Of a stretch of DNA of 22,131 nt, positions 1 through 6,069 are shown in pieces (position 1 is the stretch's first letter; the number at the start of each line of letters is the position of its first letter). This DNA comes from Bifidobacteriaceae bacterium (GTDB lineage: Bacteria; Actinomycetota; Actinomycetes; Actinomycetales; WQXJ01): contig JAITJY010000412.1 in NCBI GenBank assembly GCA_031278675.1, forward strand, positions 1 through 22,131, written 5' to 3'. Made by a program: the position numbers and the translations under genes. The notes beneath the pieces were generated by a model that had not been told where the DNA came from, made no database searches, and was given only the letters and a program-made list of their open reading frames with translations.

Positions 1-815
1 GATTCGCTGATTTGCGGCTGGTCCAAGAATGGAACCGGGGATTTACGGCTAACCCGGCTTACGCCCGCTATGAGGAACTTGCCGCCCAGATAGACAAGGC
101 GGTCCGTTTTATGGCCGCCTGTGGCGCGGATTTTGAGGCGCTCAAGATGGTGGAGTTTTTCTCGTCTCATGAGGCGTTGCTGCTGGATTATGAGCGTGCC
201 CTGACCCGAATTGATTCGCGCGGCGGTCAACCGTATGATTGTTCGGCACATTTTTTGTGGATTGGTGAGCGGACTCGGTCGCCGGAAGGTGCCCATGCGG
301 AATTGCTTAGTCACGTCCGCAATCCACTCGGGATCAAGATTGGCCCGTCGGCGCATGCGAGTGATGTGCTGCGGCTGGTCGCCAAACTCGACCCGGATCA
401 TGAGCCGGGGCGGATCGCCCTGATCACGCGGCTGGGGGCGGGCGAGGTTCGGGCTGTCCTGCCGGGTTTGGTCCGGGCGGTCCAGGCCGACGGCCGGGCT
501 GTGGTCTGGATGTGCGACCCGATGCACGGCAACACCTTCACCACCGCCAGCGGCGTCAAGACACGCCGCTTCGACACGGTGATTGATGAGGTCAGGGGCT
601 TTTTCGAGGTTCTTCGCGAGGCCGGAGCTGTCCCCGGCGGCATCCATGTCGAGTTGACTGGCGATGACGTCACCGAAGTGATGGGCGGCTCGGAGCAGAT
701 TGATGACGAAGCGCTGACCCGCCGTTACGAGTCGCTGGTAGACCCCCGGCTCAACCACCAACAGGCCTTAGAGCTGGCCTTCCAGGTAGCGGAGCTCCTC
801 AAGGCCGGCCTCTAA
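1..815 (+). CDS. aroG: Class II 3-deoxy-D-arabino-heptulosonate 7-phosphate (DAHP) synthase, C-terminal part
   Basis: The first enzyme of the shikimate pathway condenses phosphoenolpyruvate with erythrose 4-phosphate in the cytoplasm. The reading frame is already open at the window's first bases (codons from base 3, FADLRLVQEWN), so the 5' end lies outside; about 270 residues of a family usually near 460 are present. Class II (plant/Mycobacterium type) motifs are clear: the RNPLGIKIGP stretch that matches the family's substrate-binding RxPxGxKxGP region, DPMHGNT, GGIHVELTGDDVTE and a terminal DPRLNHQQALELAF. The stop is TAA at 813-815. No good intrinsic terminator follows. The gene symbol follows mycobacterial usage; other actinobacteria use different names. 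Family assignment is very secure; feedback regulation cannot be judged because the N-terminal regulatory part is missing. Confidence 0.95.
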   Translation, partial: FADLRLVQEWNRGFTANPAYARYEELAAQIDKAVRFMAACGADFEALKMVEFFSSHEALLLDYERALTRIDSRGGQPYDCSAHFLWIGERTRSPEGAHAELLSHVRNPLGIKIGPSAHASDVLRLVAKLDPDHEPGRIALITRLGAGEVRAVLPGLVRAVQADGRAVVWMCDPMHGNTFTTASGVKTRRFDTVIDEVRGFFEVLREAGAVPGGIHVELTGDDVTEVMGGSEQIDDEALTRRYESLVDPRLNHQQALELAFQVAELLKAGL

Positions 816-873
816 GCCTCGATTCACTGATCTTCGTCGGGGGTGTTGCCGGGCACGCTGTTTGGCGGCGGCG

Positions 874-909
874 CTGGTCGTACTGGTCGCTCTGGTCGTA
901 CTGGTCGCA
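874..909. repeat. 9-bp tandem repeat, four units
   Basis: CTGGTCG recurs at exactly 9-bp spacing (starts 874, 883, 892, 901), each followed by two variable bases. It is a short minisatellite in non-coding DNA just downstream of the DAHP synthase gene. No function is evident. Confidence 0.8.
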
Positions 910-1005
910 TCGGACCGACGGCGGCGATTTACGACCCGCGTTCAGCAGGGTGGCCAGGGCGGATGAGCACAAGACTCCAGATGAAACCAGCCACTCGACG
1001 CGGCT

Positions 1006-1099
1006 GGGGCCGCGATGGGCTCGTTGGGCGAGTCAACTCGTCGGCTTGGGGCCGCGATGGGCTCGTTGGGCGCGTCAACTCGTCGGCTTGGGGCCGCGA
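1006..1099. repeat. 42-bp tandem repeat, two units plus a partial third
   Basis: Units start with GGGGCCGCGA at 1006, 1048 and 1090. The first two full units differ at one base (GGGCGAGTC versus GGGCGCGTC). The third breaks off after 10 bp, where the AT-rich 20-mer begins. Because 42 is a multiple of three, the repeat keeps frames open on several frames and creates spurious reading frames. Confidence 0.85.
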
Positions 1100-1226
1100 G
1101 TGTTTCAATTTATCTCCTGGGTTTCGTCGAGTGTTTCAATTTATCTCTGACCCTCACTGTCACCGCAGTATCACCGCTGGTCAGGGCACTGGGCTTGGTT
1201 GGGCAAGAGATAAATTGAAACACTCG
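1097..1226. repeat. AT-rich 20-mer in three exact copies, two direct and one inverted
   Basis: The sequence cgagtgtttcaatttatctc occurs exactly at 1097-1116 and 1128-1147, and as its perfect reverse complement at 1207-1226. Direct copies are 31 bp apart, close to three helical turns. Copies two and three could pair into a 20-bp stem closing a 59-nt loop. The element is markedly AT-rich within GC-rich surroundings. It could be a protein-binding site, a transcript-end hairpin or a small repetitive element. It has only one direct spacing and no unique equal-length spacers, so it is not a CRISPR array. Confidence 0.85.
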
Positions 1227-1401
1227 CCACCGCAGACAGCGCCAAGCCCAGCCCAGTGTGTCACGAGCAGACAACGAGCCCACCCGCGCCTTCCCTCTTT
1301 GCCGCCGCGAAGCGGCGAACAGCGAACCGCGCTGAGGACAGGAACCAATAGCGCTACCACATGTCCAGACAGGTGCTACCAGAAACGGCTAGGCGCCAAC
1401 C

Positions 1402-1496
1402 CCGCGCCCCGCGTAGGCGTGGTGCCGCTACCGCAATCCGTATGTGTCAGTTCGAGTGTGCGCCGCGCCCCGCGTAGGCCTGGTGCCGCTACCGCA
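1402..1496. repeat. 34-bp direct repeat, two copies
   Basis: A 34-bp segment at 1402-1435 recurs at 1463-1496 with a single mismatch (GTAGGCGTGG versus GTAGGCCTGG). The copies start 61 bp apart. It lies in non-coding DNA upstream of the SipW cassette. No function is evident. Confidence 0.85.
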
Positions 1497-1638
1497 TTGC
1501 CCCGGGTGTTTCTGCCCTGGGAAGCCGCTGCAGCACGATGCCGCCCCGGGGGCTGCTGGGCCCAGGTCTTGTCGGTGAGCCCGGCAGGCGAATCGGATAT
1601 TGGTGTTTACCTGCAGTTACGCGCGCTACTGGCGTGAG

Positions 1639-1736
1639 TTTTGGGCTGTGGGCATAAGGCCGGAATAAGCCTGGCCGGATGGTTGTTGGTGAGCCATGGC
1701 GGGAATATCGGCCTAGAAGCTGAAAGGAAACAACCA
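1639..1736 (+). promoter_or_regulatory. Structured 5' leader of the first SipW-exported protein gene (copy 1)
   Basis: The ~98 bases before the start codon align with those before the paralogue (2753-2850) and start with TTTTGGGCT in both. A hairpin GGCCGG (1658-1663), loop AATAAGC (1664-1670), CTGGCC (1671-1676) has its counterpart in copy 2 with the identical loop and a changed but still paired stem. TGGTTGTT (1680-1687) is complementary to AACAACCA (1729-1736), which lies between the AAAGGA ribosome-binding site (1723-1728) and the ATG, so pairing could affect translation. It does not match any riboswitch consensus I recognise. Conservation could also simply reflect recent duplication. Confidence 0.55.
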
Positions 1737-2498
1737 ATGGCTATCAGTCCCCGAAACGAAAACGAACGGCGTTCACGCCGGTTCAAGGCGTTAGTCGCCG
1801 GCGCAGCCGGCGTTGCGCTGCTCTTGGGCGGATCGACGTTCGCCTTCTGGAGTGACACGATCGACGAGTCAATGATTACGGTCAAGAACGGCGTCCTTGA
1901 TGTCGCGAAGGCCACCTACCAAGGTCAAGAGATTGGCGTGGCGGCCTACGACCTGCGGCACAAGCGGGCAGGGAACGCGGCAGCAATGTTTACGCCGGTC
2001 GCGGGTATCCGGAACGAGCAAGGCGACCAAGACAAGACCATGGGGCTGTTGATCTCCCAAGCTCTGTTGGTAAACGGTAGCTTCATCACGGTGCCCGGTG
2101 ACCACCTTGAAGTCGACGTGCCGTTCTGGTTGACCGCCACAGGCACGAACATGAAATATGACTTGGAGGTCAAAGCTAGCAATGACGTTGACTTGGCGGG
2201 CTCCGGCTGGCAAGTCACGGCACAGCTCTACAAGATCACAGCCCTTGATGAGAATGACGTGACTGCGGAGGCGGTTAGCAATAAGTATCCGATCAGCACC
2301 CTGTCTGGCAGCTCCTACCAGTCTTTGATCCAAGGTCTGACGATAAAGACTGACGCAATTGGGGGGATGTTTGCTATCGCGATCGATGCCATCCTGCCCG
2401 ACACGGTGGGTGATGATCCCGCCGCCACGCAGAAACACCAGGATGCCGCGATGCAGTTCGGCCTGTTGTCTCTGAAAGTCAAGCAGGTCAGCATCTGA
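1737..2498 (+). CDS. SipW-dependent (alternate-type signal peptide) exported protein, TasA/camelysin-like, copy 1
   Basis: A 253-residue exported protein. The start is the ATG with AAAGGA nine bases upstream, not the TTG 32 codons earlier, because the upstream stretch is leader RNA. The N-terminus has a basic region (NENERRSRRFK), a hydrophobic core (LVAGAAGVALLLGG, about 19-32) and the STFAFWSD motif (33-40), the typical cleavage region of proteins processed by SipW-type signal peptidases. The mature part resembles the family of TasA/camelysin matrix or fibre proteins: ITVKNGVLD after the cleavage site, then a beta-rich segment with VPGDHLEVDVPF and TATGTNMKYDLEVK, and a C-terminal FAIAIDAILPDTVGDDP. 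The paralogue 1.1 kb downstream and the signal peptidase after it form its export cassette. The likely role is a secreted or surface matrix/fibre subunit; that is inference from the family. Residues 1-55 match copy 2 except position 43 (D versus N). Confidence 0.85.
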   Translation: MAISPRNENERRSRRFKALVAGAAGVALLLGGSTFAFWSDTIDESMITVKNGVLDVAKATYQGQEIGVAAYDLRHKRAGNAAAMFTPVAGIRNEQGDQDKTMGLLISQALLVNGSFITVPGDHLEVDVPFWLTATGTNMKYDLEVKASNDVDLAGSGWQVTAQLYKITALDENDVTAEAVSNKYPISTLSGSSYQSLIQGLTIKTDAIGGMFAIAIDAILPDTVGDDPAATQKHQDAAMQFGLLSLKVKQVSI

Positions 2499-2522
2499 GC
2501 TGAACTGGAGACACTGACTGGT

Positions 2523-2588
2523 GTGAGCATTGGGTCGAAGACCGTTGCCAGCCCGCGCTGCGGGCCGGCAACGGTCTTTCCCGCATAA
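2523..2588 (+). pseudogene. Remnant of a second sipW start (21 codons)
   Basis: Directly after exported-protein copy 1 the sequence repeats what follows copy 2: the shared CTGAGCTGAACTGGA around the stop codon, then a GTG-started frame reading MSIGSKTVASPRCGP, against MSIDSKTAASPRRAG at the real sipW start (3597). The similarity ends there; the frame runs six more codons into TAA. This is best read as the truncated 5' end of a duplicated sipW, which places the duplication boundary inside that gene. The segment now overlaps a terminator-like hairpin. Confidence 0.7.
2538..2579 (+). terminator. Strong terminator-like hairpin after exported protein copy 1
   Basis: AAGACCGTTGCC (2538-2549) pairs perfectly with GGCAACGGTCTT (2567-2578), and inside it GCCCGC (2551-2556) pairs with GCGGGC (2560-2565) around a GCT loop, with one A/C mismatch between the two helices. 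The 3' arm ends in TCTTTC, a short U-run. It would end or attenuate transcription before the second copy. It is built from the sipW remnant. Confidence 0.7.
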
Positions 2589-2752
2589 ATCCGCTACCCG
2601 GAGCCCACAGTGGCGCACGGCAACGATCACCCCCGACGGCGCCCGCCGGTCCGCGCCGACGGTTTCAGCTATCGGTCAGGCGCCGACGGGCTACAACCCG
2701 ACATGACCGGACAGCGTTGACGTTGGGCTTGCAGGCAACTGCGCGAGGCGAA

Positions 2753-2850
2753 TTTTGGGCTTCGAGCATGAAAGCGGAATAAGCCCGCGCCGATGCTTGT
2801 TGGAGAGCCATGGTGGGAACCACGGCCCGAACACTGAAAGGAAACAACTA
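2753..2850 (+). promoter_or_regulatory. Structured 5' leader of the second SipW-exported protein gene (copy 2)
   Basis: This is the counterpart of the leader at 1639-1736. GCGG (2774-2777), the invariant loop AATAAGC (2778-2784) and CCGC (2785-2788) form the inner hairpin; AGCAT (2765-2769) and ATGCT (2793-2797) can close an outer stem. A further hairpin, TGGT-GGGA-ACCA flanked by GCC/GGC, sits at about 2808-2827 but is not kept in copy 1. The TTGTT/AACAA pairing next to the ribosome-binding site is shorter here (5 bp) than in copy 1 (8 bp). The rest of the 352-base gap 2499-2850 holds only the sipW remnant and terminator. A TTGACG hexamer near 2716 could be a -35 box, but I see no matching -10. 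Confidence 0.55.
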
Positions 2851-3579
2851 ATGGCAATCAGTCCCCGAAACGAAAACGAGCGGCGGTCACGCCGGTTCAA
2901 AGCACTGGTCGCCGGCGCAGCCGGCGTTGCATTGCTCCTGGGCGGATCAACCTTCGCCTTCTGGAGCGACACGATCAACGAGTCAATGATTACAGTCAAG
3001 AACGGCGTCCTGGACCTCGACACAGCTAAATACAATCAGTCGGCGATCGGCGCGAAGACCTACGACCTGCGTAGGAATAAAGATGGAGCCCAGGGTGTCA
3101 ACATACCCTTCAAGGGCGTCTCAGACGCAAACAAGGGGTTGCTGGTGGACGCATCCTTCATCGCAGTGCCAGGCGACCACATCGAGATTGACGTGCCGTT
3201 CACTTTGGTCGCGACCGGCACCAACATGAAATACGATCTGCAGGTCAAACCCGCAAGTGCCATAGACCTGTCGCTCACCGGCTGGACAGCCACCGCGCGC
3301 CTCTACAAGGTGACGAAGTATGACGGCAGTGGCGTGACAGCGACTCCGGTCGGAACAACCGACTTCAGCCTCGGCGCCCTGTCTAGCACCAGCTACACCA
3401 CCGTGGTCGCAGATTTGACGGAACAGACTGGTTCAACCCCGCAGATGTACGCCCTCGTGATCGACGCCACACTGCCTGACACCGTGGGTGACGCTGAGGG
3501 CCAGACGCAGGAATACCAGGACATTGCGCTGGCGTTCGGCAACATGAGCATGAAGGTCCAGCAGGTCACCCTGAGCTGA
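2851..3579 (+). CDS. SipW-dependent (alternate-type signal peptide) exported protein, TasA/camelysin-like, copy 2
   Basis: A 242-residue paralogue of the protein at 1737-2498. The start is an ATG preceded by GAAAGGA. The signal region is practically identical to copy 1: basic NENERRSRRFK, hydrophobic core, then STFAFWSD. The mature part has diverged strongly but keeps the landmarks: VPGDHIEIDVPF, VATGTNMKYDLQVK, SLTGWTATARLYKVT and YALVIDATLPDTVGD. A shorter stretch replaces the AAAMFTPVAGIRNEQG area of copy 1. The stop lies 17 bases before the sipW start, so this copy and the peptidase are almost surely cotranscribed. Two diverged subunits sharing one peptidase recalls the major/minor subunit pair of Bacillus fibres (TasA with TapA), though no homology to TapA is claimed. 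Function as a surface or matrix component is inference. Confidence 0.85.
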   Translation: MAISPRNENERRSRRFKALVAGAAGVALLLGGSTFAFWSDTINESMITVKNGVLDLDTAKYNQSAIGAKTYDLRRNKDGAQGVNIPFKGVSDANKGLLVDASFIAVPGDHIEIDVPFTLVATGTNMKYDLQVKPASAIDLSLTGWTATARLYKVTKYDGSGVTATPVGTTDFSLGALSSTSYTTVVADLTEQTGSTPQMYALVIDATLPDTVGDAEGQTQEYQDIALAFGNMSMKVQQVTLS

Positions 3580-3596
3580 ACTGGACAGAAACTGAC

Positions 3597-4307
3597 ATGA
3601 GCATCGACTCGAAGACCGCCGCTAGTCCGCGCCGCGCGGGCTGGCGGCGGGCCCTGTCTTGGGCCATGACCGTCTTGGTGCTGGCGCTGCTCGCCCTGGC
3701 AGTCCCGCTGGCCGTCATACCGGCACTCAACGGCGGCAAGGCTCTGACCGTGCTGACCGGCTCAATGCAGCCGACTCTCAACCCGGGCGACGTCGCAGTG
3801 GTCTACCCGGTCCAATCATTCGACGAAATAGAACTCGGTGACGTGGTTACCTTCATGCCGAAGCCGGATGACCCGACCTTGGTGACGCACCGAGCGGTCG
3901 CCTGGGCCACCAGGCCGGATGGCGAGCGGCTCCTGATCACCCAAGGCGATGCGAACAACGCCGAAGACGAGCCGATCCGCGAGAAGCAAGTCCGGGCCAG
4001 GCTGGCCTATTCGGTGCCGTGGGTGGGGAAGGTGCTCCAATACGGCTCCGATTTCGGCAAGCCGCTGCTGGTAGTAGCAGTCGCGATCGGGTTGATCACC
4101 TACGCGGTGTTCGGGATGGTGACAAGCATCCGCCGGCGCTCGGCCGGTGAGCCGCCACCCGCCGGTGACGATCGCGAATCGGGGCCCTCCGGGGTCGGCA
4201 GCGACCTGACTCTCACCGAGGACAGGGGAGCGACCGCTCCCACCGGGGACAGGGGAGCGACCGCTCCCACCGAGGAAGATCGCGAACCGGTTGTCCAAGC
4301 GGCCTAA
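3597..4307 (+). CDS. sipW: Signal peptidase I, SipW/ER type (S26B)
   Basis: A membrane-bound peptidase that removes the signal peptides of the two proteins encoded just upstream. The 236 residues comprise an N-terminal membrane anchor (about 24-45), the nucleophile Ser56 in TGSMQPTL, His98 in LVTHRAV where bacterial LepB enzymes have lysine (the Ser-His dyad of the SipW/archaeal/ER type), the TQGDANNAEDEPI motif (115-127) with its acidic residues, and a second membrane segment (about 157-175). The tail (180-236) is hydrophilic and contains two copies of the 9-residue unit DRGATAPTG/E. It begins 17 bases after the exported protein gene. A recognisable ribosome-binding site is weak (GGACAG), which suggests coupling or low translation. 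A hairpin over codons 8-18 may also lower expression. Confidence 0.92.
   Translation: MSIDSKTAASPRRAGWRRALSWAMTVLVLALLALAVPLAVIPALNGGKALTVLTGSMQPTLNPGDVAVVYPVQSFDEIELGDVVTFMPKPDDPTLVTHRAVAWATRPDGERLLITQGDANNAEDEPIREKQVRARLAYSVPWVGKVLQYGSDFGKPLLVVAVAIGLITYAVFGMVTSIRRRSAGEPPPAGDDRESGPSGVGSDLTLTEDRGATAPTGDRGATAPTEEDREPVVQAA
3616..3650 (+). promoter_or_regulatory. Hairpin within the first sipW codons, conserved in the upstream remnant
   Basis: GCCGCTAGTCCGC (3618-3630) and GCGGGCTGGCGGC (3636-3648) form a 13-bp stem with two G-T wobbles around the loop GCCGC; two outer C-G pairs extend it. In the remnant (2544-2572) the corresponding stem has two C-G pairs changed to T-A, both wobbles changed to C-G, and one pair lost. 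The retained pairing suggests an RNA element between the exported-protein gene and sipW, for example one tuning the ratio of substrate to peptidase. Confidence 0.5.
4221..4274 (+). repeat. 27-bp in-frame tandem repeat in the sipW tail
   Basis: Two units, at 4221 and 4248, encode DRGATAPTG and DRGATAPTE. Each unit contains GGGAGCG-AC-CGCTCCC, a 7-bp inverted repeat, so the 3' end of the sipW message carries two successive small hairpins. Confidence 0.85.
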
Positions 4308-4326
4308 AGGCCGTAACCCACCACCT

Positions 4327-4385
4327 GGGGCCTGGCGCCACGGGGTTCTCACCTGAACCTCTGGGGCCAGGCCCCAATCCTTTTT
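4327..4385 (+). terminator. Probable intrinsic terminator of the SipW cassette
   Basis: GGGGCCTGGC (4327-4336) pairs with GCCAGGCCCC (4366-4375) across a 29-nt loop, followed by AATCCTTTTT. A smaller alternative, GGGG-CCAGG-CCCC at 4363-4375, also ends in the same T-run. It lies 20 bases after the sipW stop. Confidence 0.55.
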
Positions 4386-4458
4386 GGGGCACTGGCGAAA
4401 CGGCTGAGCCACTGCGAGGCCCCGAAGGCCAGGCCCCAACCCTCTTGTAGGCACTGAC
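4365..4458. repeat. Imperfect direct repeat, 62-bp period
   Basis: GGCCAGGCCCCAA occurs at 4365 and 4427, and CACTG at 4390 and 4452, both 62 bp apart, with diverged sequence between. The second copy has lost the T-run that gives the first its terminator character. Confidence 0.6.
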
Positions 4459-4480
4459 CAGTTCCGATGCCGCGCGCTGA

Positions 4481-4510
4481 GAAGCGGATCGAAGCGGATC
4501 GAAGCGGATC
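4481..4510. repeat. 10-bp tandem repeat, three exact units
   Basis: GAAGCGGATC occurs three times head to tail (4481, 4491, 4501) in the gap upstream of citrate synthase. The unit is close to one helical turn. It could be a phased protein-binding array or simple slippage. Confidence 0.85.
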
Positions 4511-4615
4511 GGGAGGCTCGTGGCGGGAGCGGGGAGACGGCATCGGGCGGCGGTAAACCATTGAGGGCCTGGACGCGGCCTGGCGCAAACGTCAAAGGCG
4601 GGGGCGGGCGGCATC

Positions 4616-4648
4616 GGGCAAGGGCAAGGGCAAGGGCAAGGGCAAGGG
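4616..4648 (+). promoter_or_regulatory. G-quadruplex-forming repeat (GGGCAA)5GGG
   Basis: Six GGG tracts at 6-bp spacing, each separated by CAA, end about 110 bases before the citrate synthase start on the non-template strand. Four or more G3 tracts with 3-nt loops meet the usual G-quadruplex pattern. G-rich DNA continues just upstream (4600-4614). It may influence transcription of citrate synthase or be a replication-slippage product. Confidence 0.7.
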
Positions 4649-4757
4649 TCCTAGAGCGAAACCGCCGGGTAGGGGGGCCATGTGGGCAGAAAGTCCCAAA
4701 AGAACGGGTAAAGTAGTCCTTGTACGTATCCCACAACGCTTCAAAGGAGATCATCCA

Positions 4758-6032
4758 ATGGGGAATGCCATCTTTACCCATGACCGCGTCAGCGTGGACC
4801 TGCCGCTGGTCCAAGCGACAATGGGCAACAACGGCTACGACATCGGCAAGCTGCTGGCGCTAACTGGCGACACGACGTTCGACATAGGCTTCGGGTCGAC
4901 GGCGGCCTGCAGATCGGCCATCACCTTTATCGACGGCGAAGCGGGCGTGCTGCGCTACCGGGGCTACCCGATTGAGCAACTCGCGGCTAACGCGACGTTC
5001 ATGGAGGTCGCCTACCTGGTGCTCTACGGCGAACTGCCGAACAGCGAACAACTCGACAAGTTCAACACCTGCATCAACGGCTATCACCTGATAGACGAAC
5101 GGCTCAAAGAGATGTTCCGTTCCGCGCCGCGCCGCTCCCATCCGATGCCGCTGCTCTCAGCCGCTATCAACACGCTCTCCACATTCATCTACACCAACCC
5201 GCAGATCGACCCAACCGATCTGGATGACGCGACACACCGGCTGATGGGCGCCGTCCCAACCCTCGCCGCCTATGGCTACAAGAACTCGATTGGGGAGCCG
5301 ATGCTCTACCCACTCGACTCGGAAAGCTACGTGGAGAACTTCATCCGGATGTCATTCGGCGTGCCCTCGCGCCCGTACCCGTTCGATGAAGAGATCACCA
5401 AAGCCCTCGATGTGCTGTTGATTCTGCACGCCGATCACGAACAGAACTGCTCAACCTCCACCGTGCGGCTGGTCGGGTCTTCCGGAGCGAACGTGTATGT
5501 CTCGGTCGCCGCCGGCGTCAACGCCCTATCCGGTCCCCTCCACGGCGGCGCCAACCAGGCGGTCCTGGAGATGCTCGCAGAGATTAAGGACGATGGCGGC
5601 GACGTCACGAAATTCGTCGAAAAAGTTAAGCAGCGCCAGGCCAAGTTGATGGGCTTTGGGCACCGGATCTACAAGAACTATGATCCGCGGGCCGCAATTG
5701 TCAAACAGCACGCCGACGCGATCCTGCGCCACCGCTCTGGGCATGACGAACTCCTGGATATAGCCCTGACCCTGGAAGAGACCGCCCTGAGCGATCCCTA
5801 TTTCCAGGAGCGCAAGCTATACCCGAACGTGGACTTCTATACCGGTCTGATCTACCAAGCGATGGGTTTCCCGGTGGACATGTTTACCGTGCTCTTCGCG
5901 TTGGGGCGCCTCCCCGGCTGGATTGCGCATTGGCGTGAGCAAGCCGCCGATCCGACCAGCAAGATTGGCCGGCCCCGCCAGGTCTACGTTGGTGCGGTGG
6001 AGCGGGAGTTCATCCCGCTTGATCAGCGCTAA
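4758..6032 (+). CDS. gltA: Citrate synthase
   Basis: Condenses acetyl-CoA with oxaloacetate at entry to the TCA cycle; cytoplasmic. The protein has 424 residues, normal for bacterial type II enzymes. The start is the ATG with AAAGGAG seven to eight bases upstream (4744-4750). Catalytic landmarks: LHADHEQNCSTSTVR (His227), GPLHGGANQAV (His262), GFGHRIYKNYDPR (His302, Arg311) and NVDFYTG (Asp359). The N-terminal FDIGFGSTAACRSAITFIDGEAG, with RYRGYPIEQLA after it, is typical of the family and separates it from 2-methylcitrate synthases, which are shorter and lack much of this N-terminal extension. It is monocistronic and converges with the kinase gene 37 bases downstream. Confidence 0.95.
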   Translation: MGNAIFTHDRVSVDLPLVQATMGNNGYDIGKLLALTGDTTFDIGFGSTAACRSAITFIDGEAGVLRYRGYPIEQLAANATFMEVAYLVLYGELPNSEQLDKFNTCINGYHLIDERLKEMFRSAPRRSHPMPLLSAAINTLSTFIYTNPQIDPTDLDDATHRLMGAVPTLAAYGYKNSIGEPMLYPLDSESYVENFIRMSFGVPSRPYPFDEEITKALDVLLILHADHEQNCSTSTVRLVGSSGANVYVSVAAGVNALSGPLHGGANQAVLEMLAEIKDDGGDVTKFVEKVKQRQAKLMGFGHRIYKNYDPRAAIVKQHADAILRHRSGHDELLDIALTLEETALSDPYFQERKLYPNVDFYTGLIYQAMGFPVDMFTVLFALGRLPGWIAHWREQAADPTSKIGRPRQVYVGAVEREFIPLDQR

Positions 6033-6043
6033 CCGGAAGCTGG

Positions 6044-6067
6044 CCAGCGGACCGCCGCTCCGGCTGG
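6044..6067. terminator. Possible bidirectional hairpin between convergent gltA and kinase genes
   Basis: The 37-base gap between the two convergent stops can form AGCGG-ACCG-CCGCT (6046-6059), or alternatively CCAGC (6044-6048) with GCTGG (6063-6067). There is no T-run, so termination here is uncertain. Confidence 0.25.
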
Positions 6068-6069
6068 GT

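Larger units (their letters stand above)
816..1736. other. Gene-free, repeat-rich intergenic region
   Basis: About 920 bases between the DAHP synthase gene and the first SipW-exported protein gene. I find no frame with a ribosome-binding site and protein-like composition. The long frame open from 843 to 1637 is low-complexity and consists largely of translated repeats, so I reject it. The region holds a 9-bp tandem repeat, a 42-bp tandem repeat, three copies of an AT-rich 20-mer, a 34-bp direct repeat, and the structured leader of the downstream gene; these are listed separately. Confidence 0.7.
4308..4757. other. Gene-free region between sipW and citrate synthase
   Basis: 450 bases without a supportable gene. 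The region holds a terminator-like structure, a 62-bp-period direct repeat, a 10-bp tandem repeat and a G-quadruplex motif, listed separately. The upstream ATG at 4680 is in frame with citrate synthase but would add 26 residues with no family similarity. The promoter of citrate synthase should lie here; a TAAAGT at about 4710 is a possible -10, without a convincing -35. Confidence 0.6.

Noticed and set aside
1097..1147. Two 20-mer copies 31 bp apart as a mini CRISPR
   Set aside because: The spacer would be 11 bases, the third copy is inverted, and no cas gene is in the window.
1402..1496. 34-bp repeat pair as CRISPR repeats
   Set aside because: Only two copies with a 27-bp gap and a mismatch, GC-rich, with no cas genes and resembling other local duplications.
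843..1637. Long open frame that could encode a 264-residue protein
   Set aside because: It is low-complexity, built largely from translated 9-bp and 42-bp repeats, has no ribosome-binding site and runs into the structured leader of the next gene.
1641..1736. In-frame TTG-started extension of the exported protein (also at 2755)
   Set aside because: The differences between the two copies change amino acids freely while RNA pairing is kept, and the extension would put 32 residues before a normal signal peptide. The ATG has a good ribosome-binding site.
2523..2588. Remnant as a genuine small-protein gene
   Set aside because: Its similarity to the sipW N-terminus stops abruptly, its own ribosome-binding site is poor and it sits in a terminator hairpin; a relic explains it better.
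4680..4757. Upstream ATG start for citrate synthase
   Set aside because: The added 26 residues do not resemble the family, and the ATG at 4758 has AAAGGAG at the right distance.
3816..4814. Long leftward frame across sipW and the following gap
   Set aside because: It is antisense to sipW and to repeats, has runs of simple sequence and no start signals.
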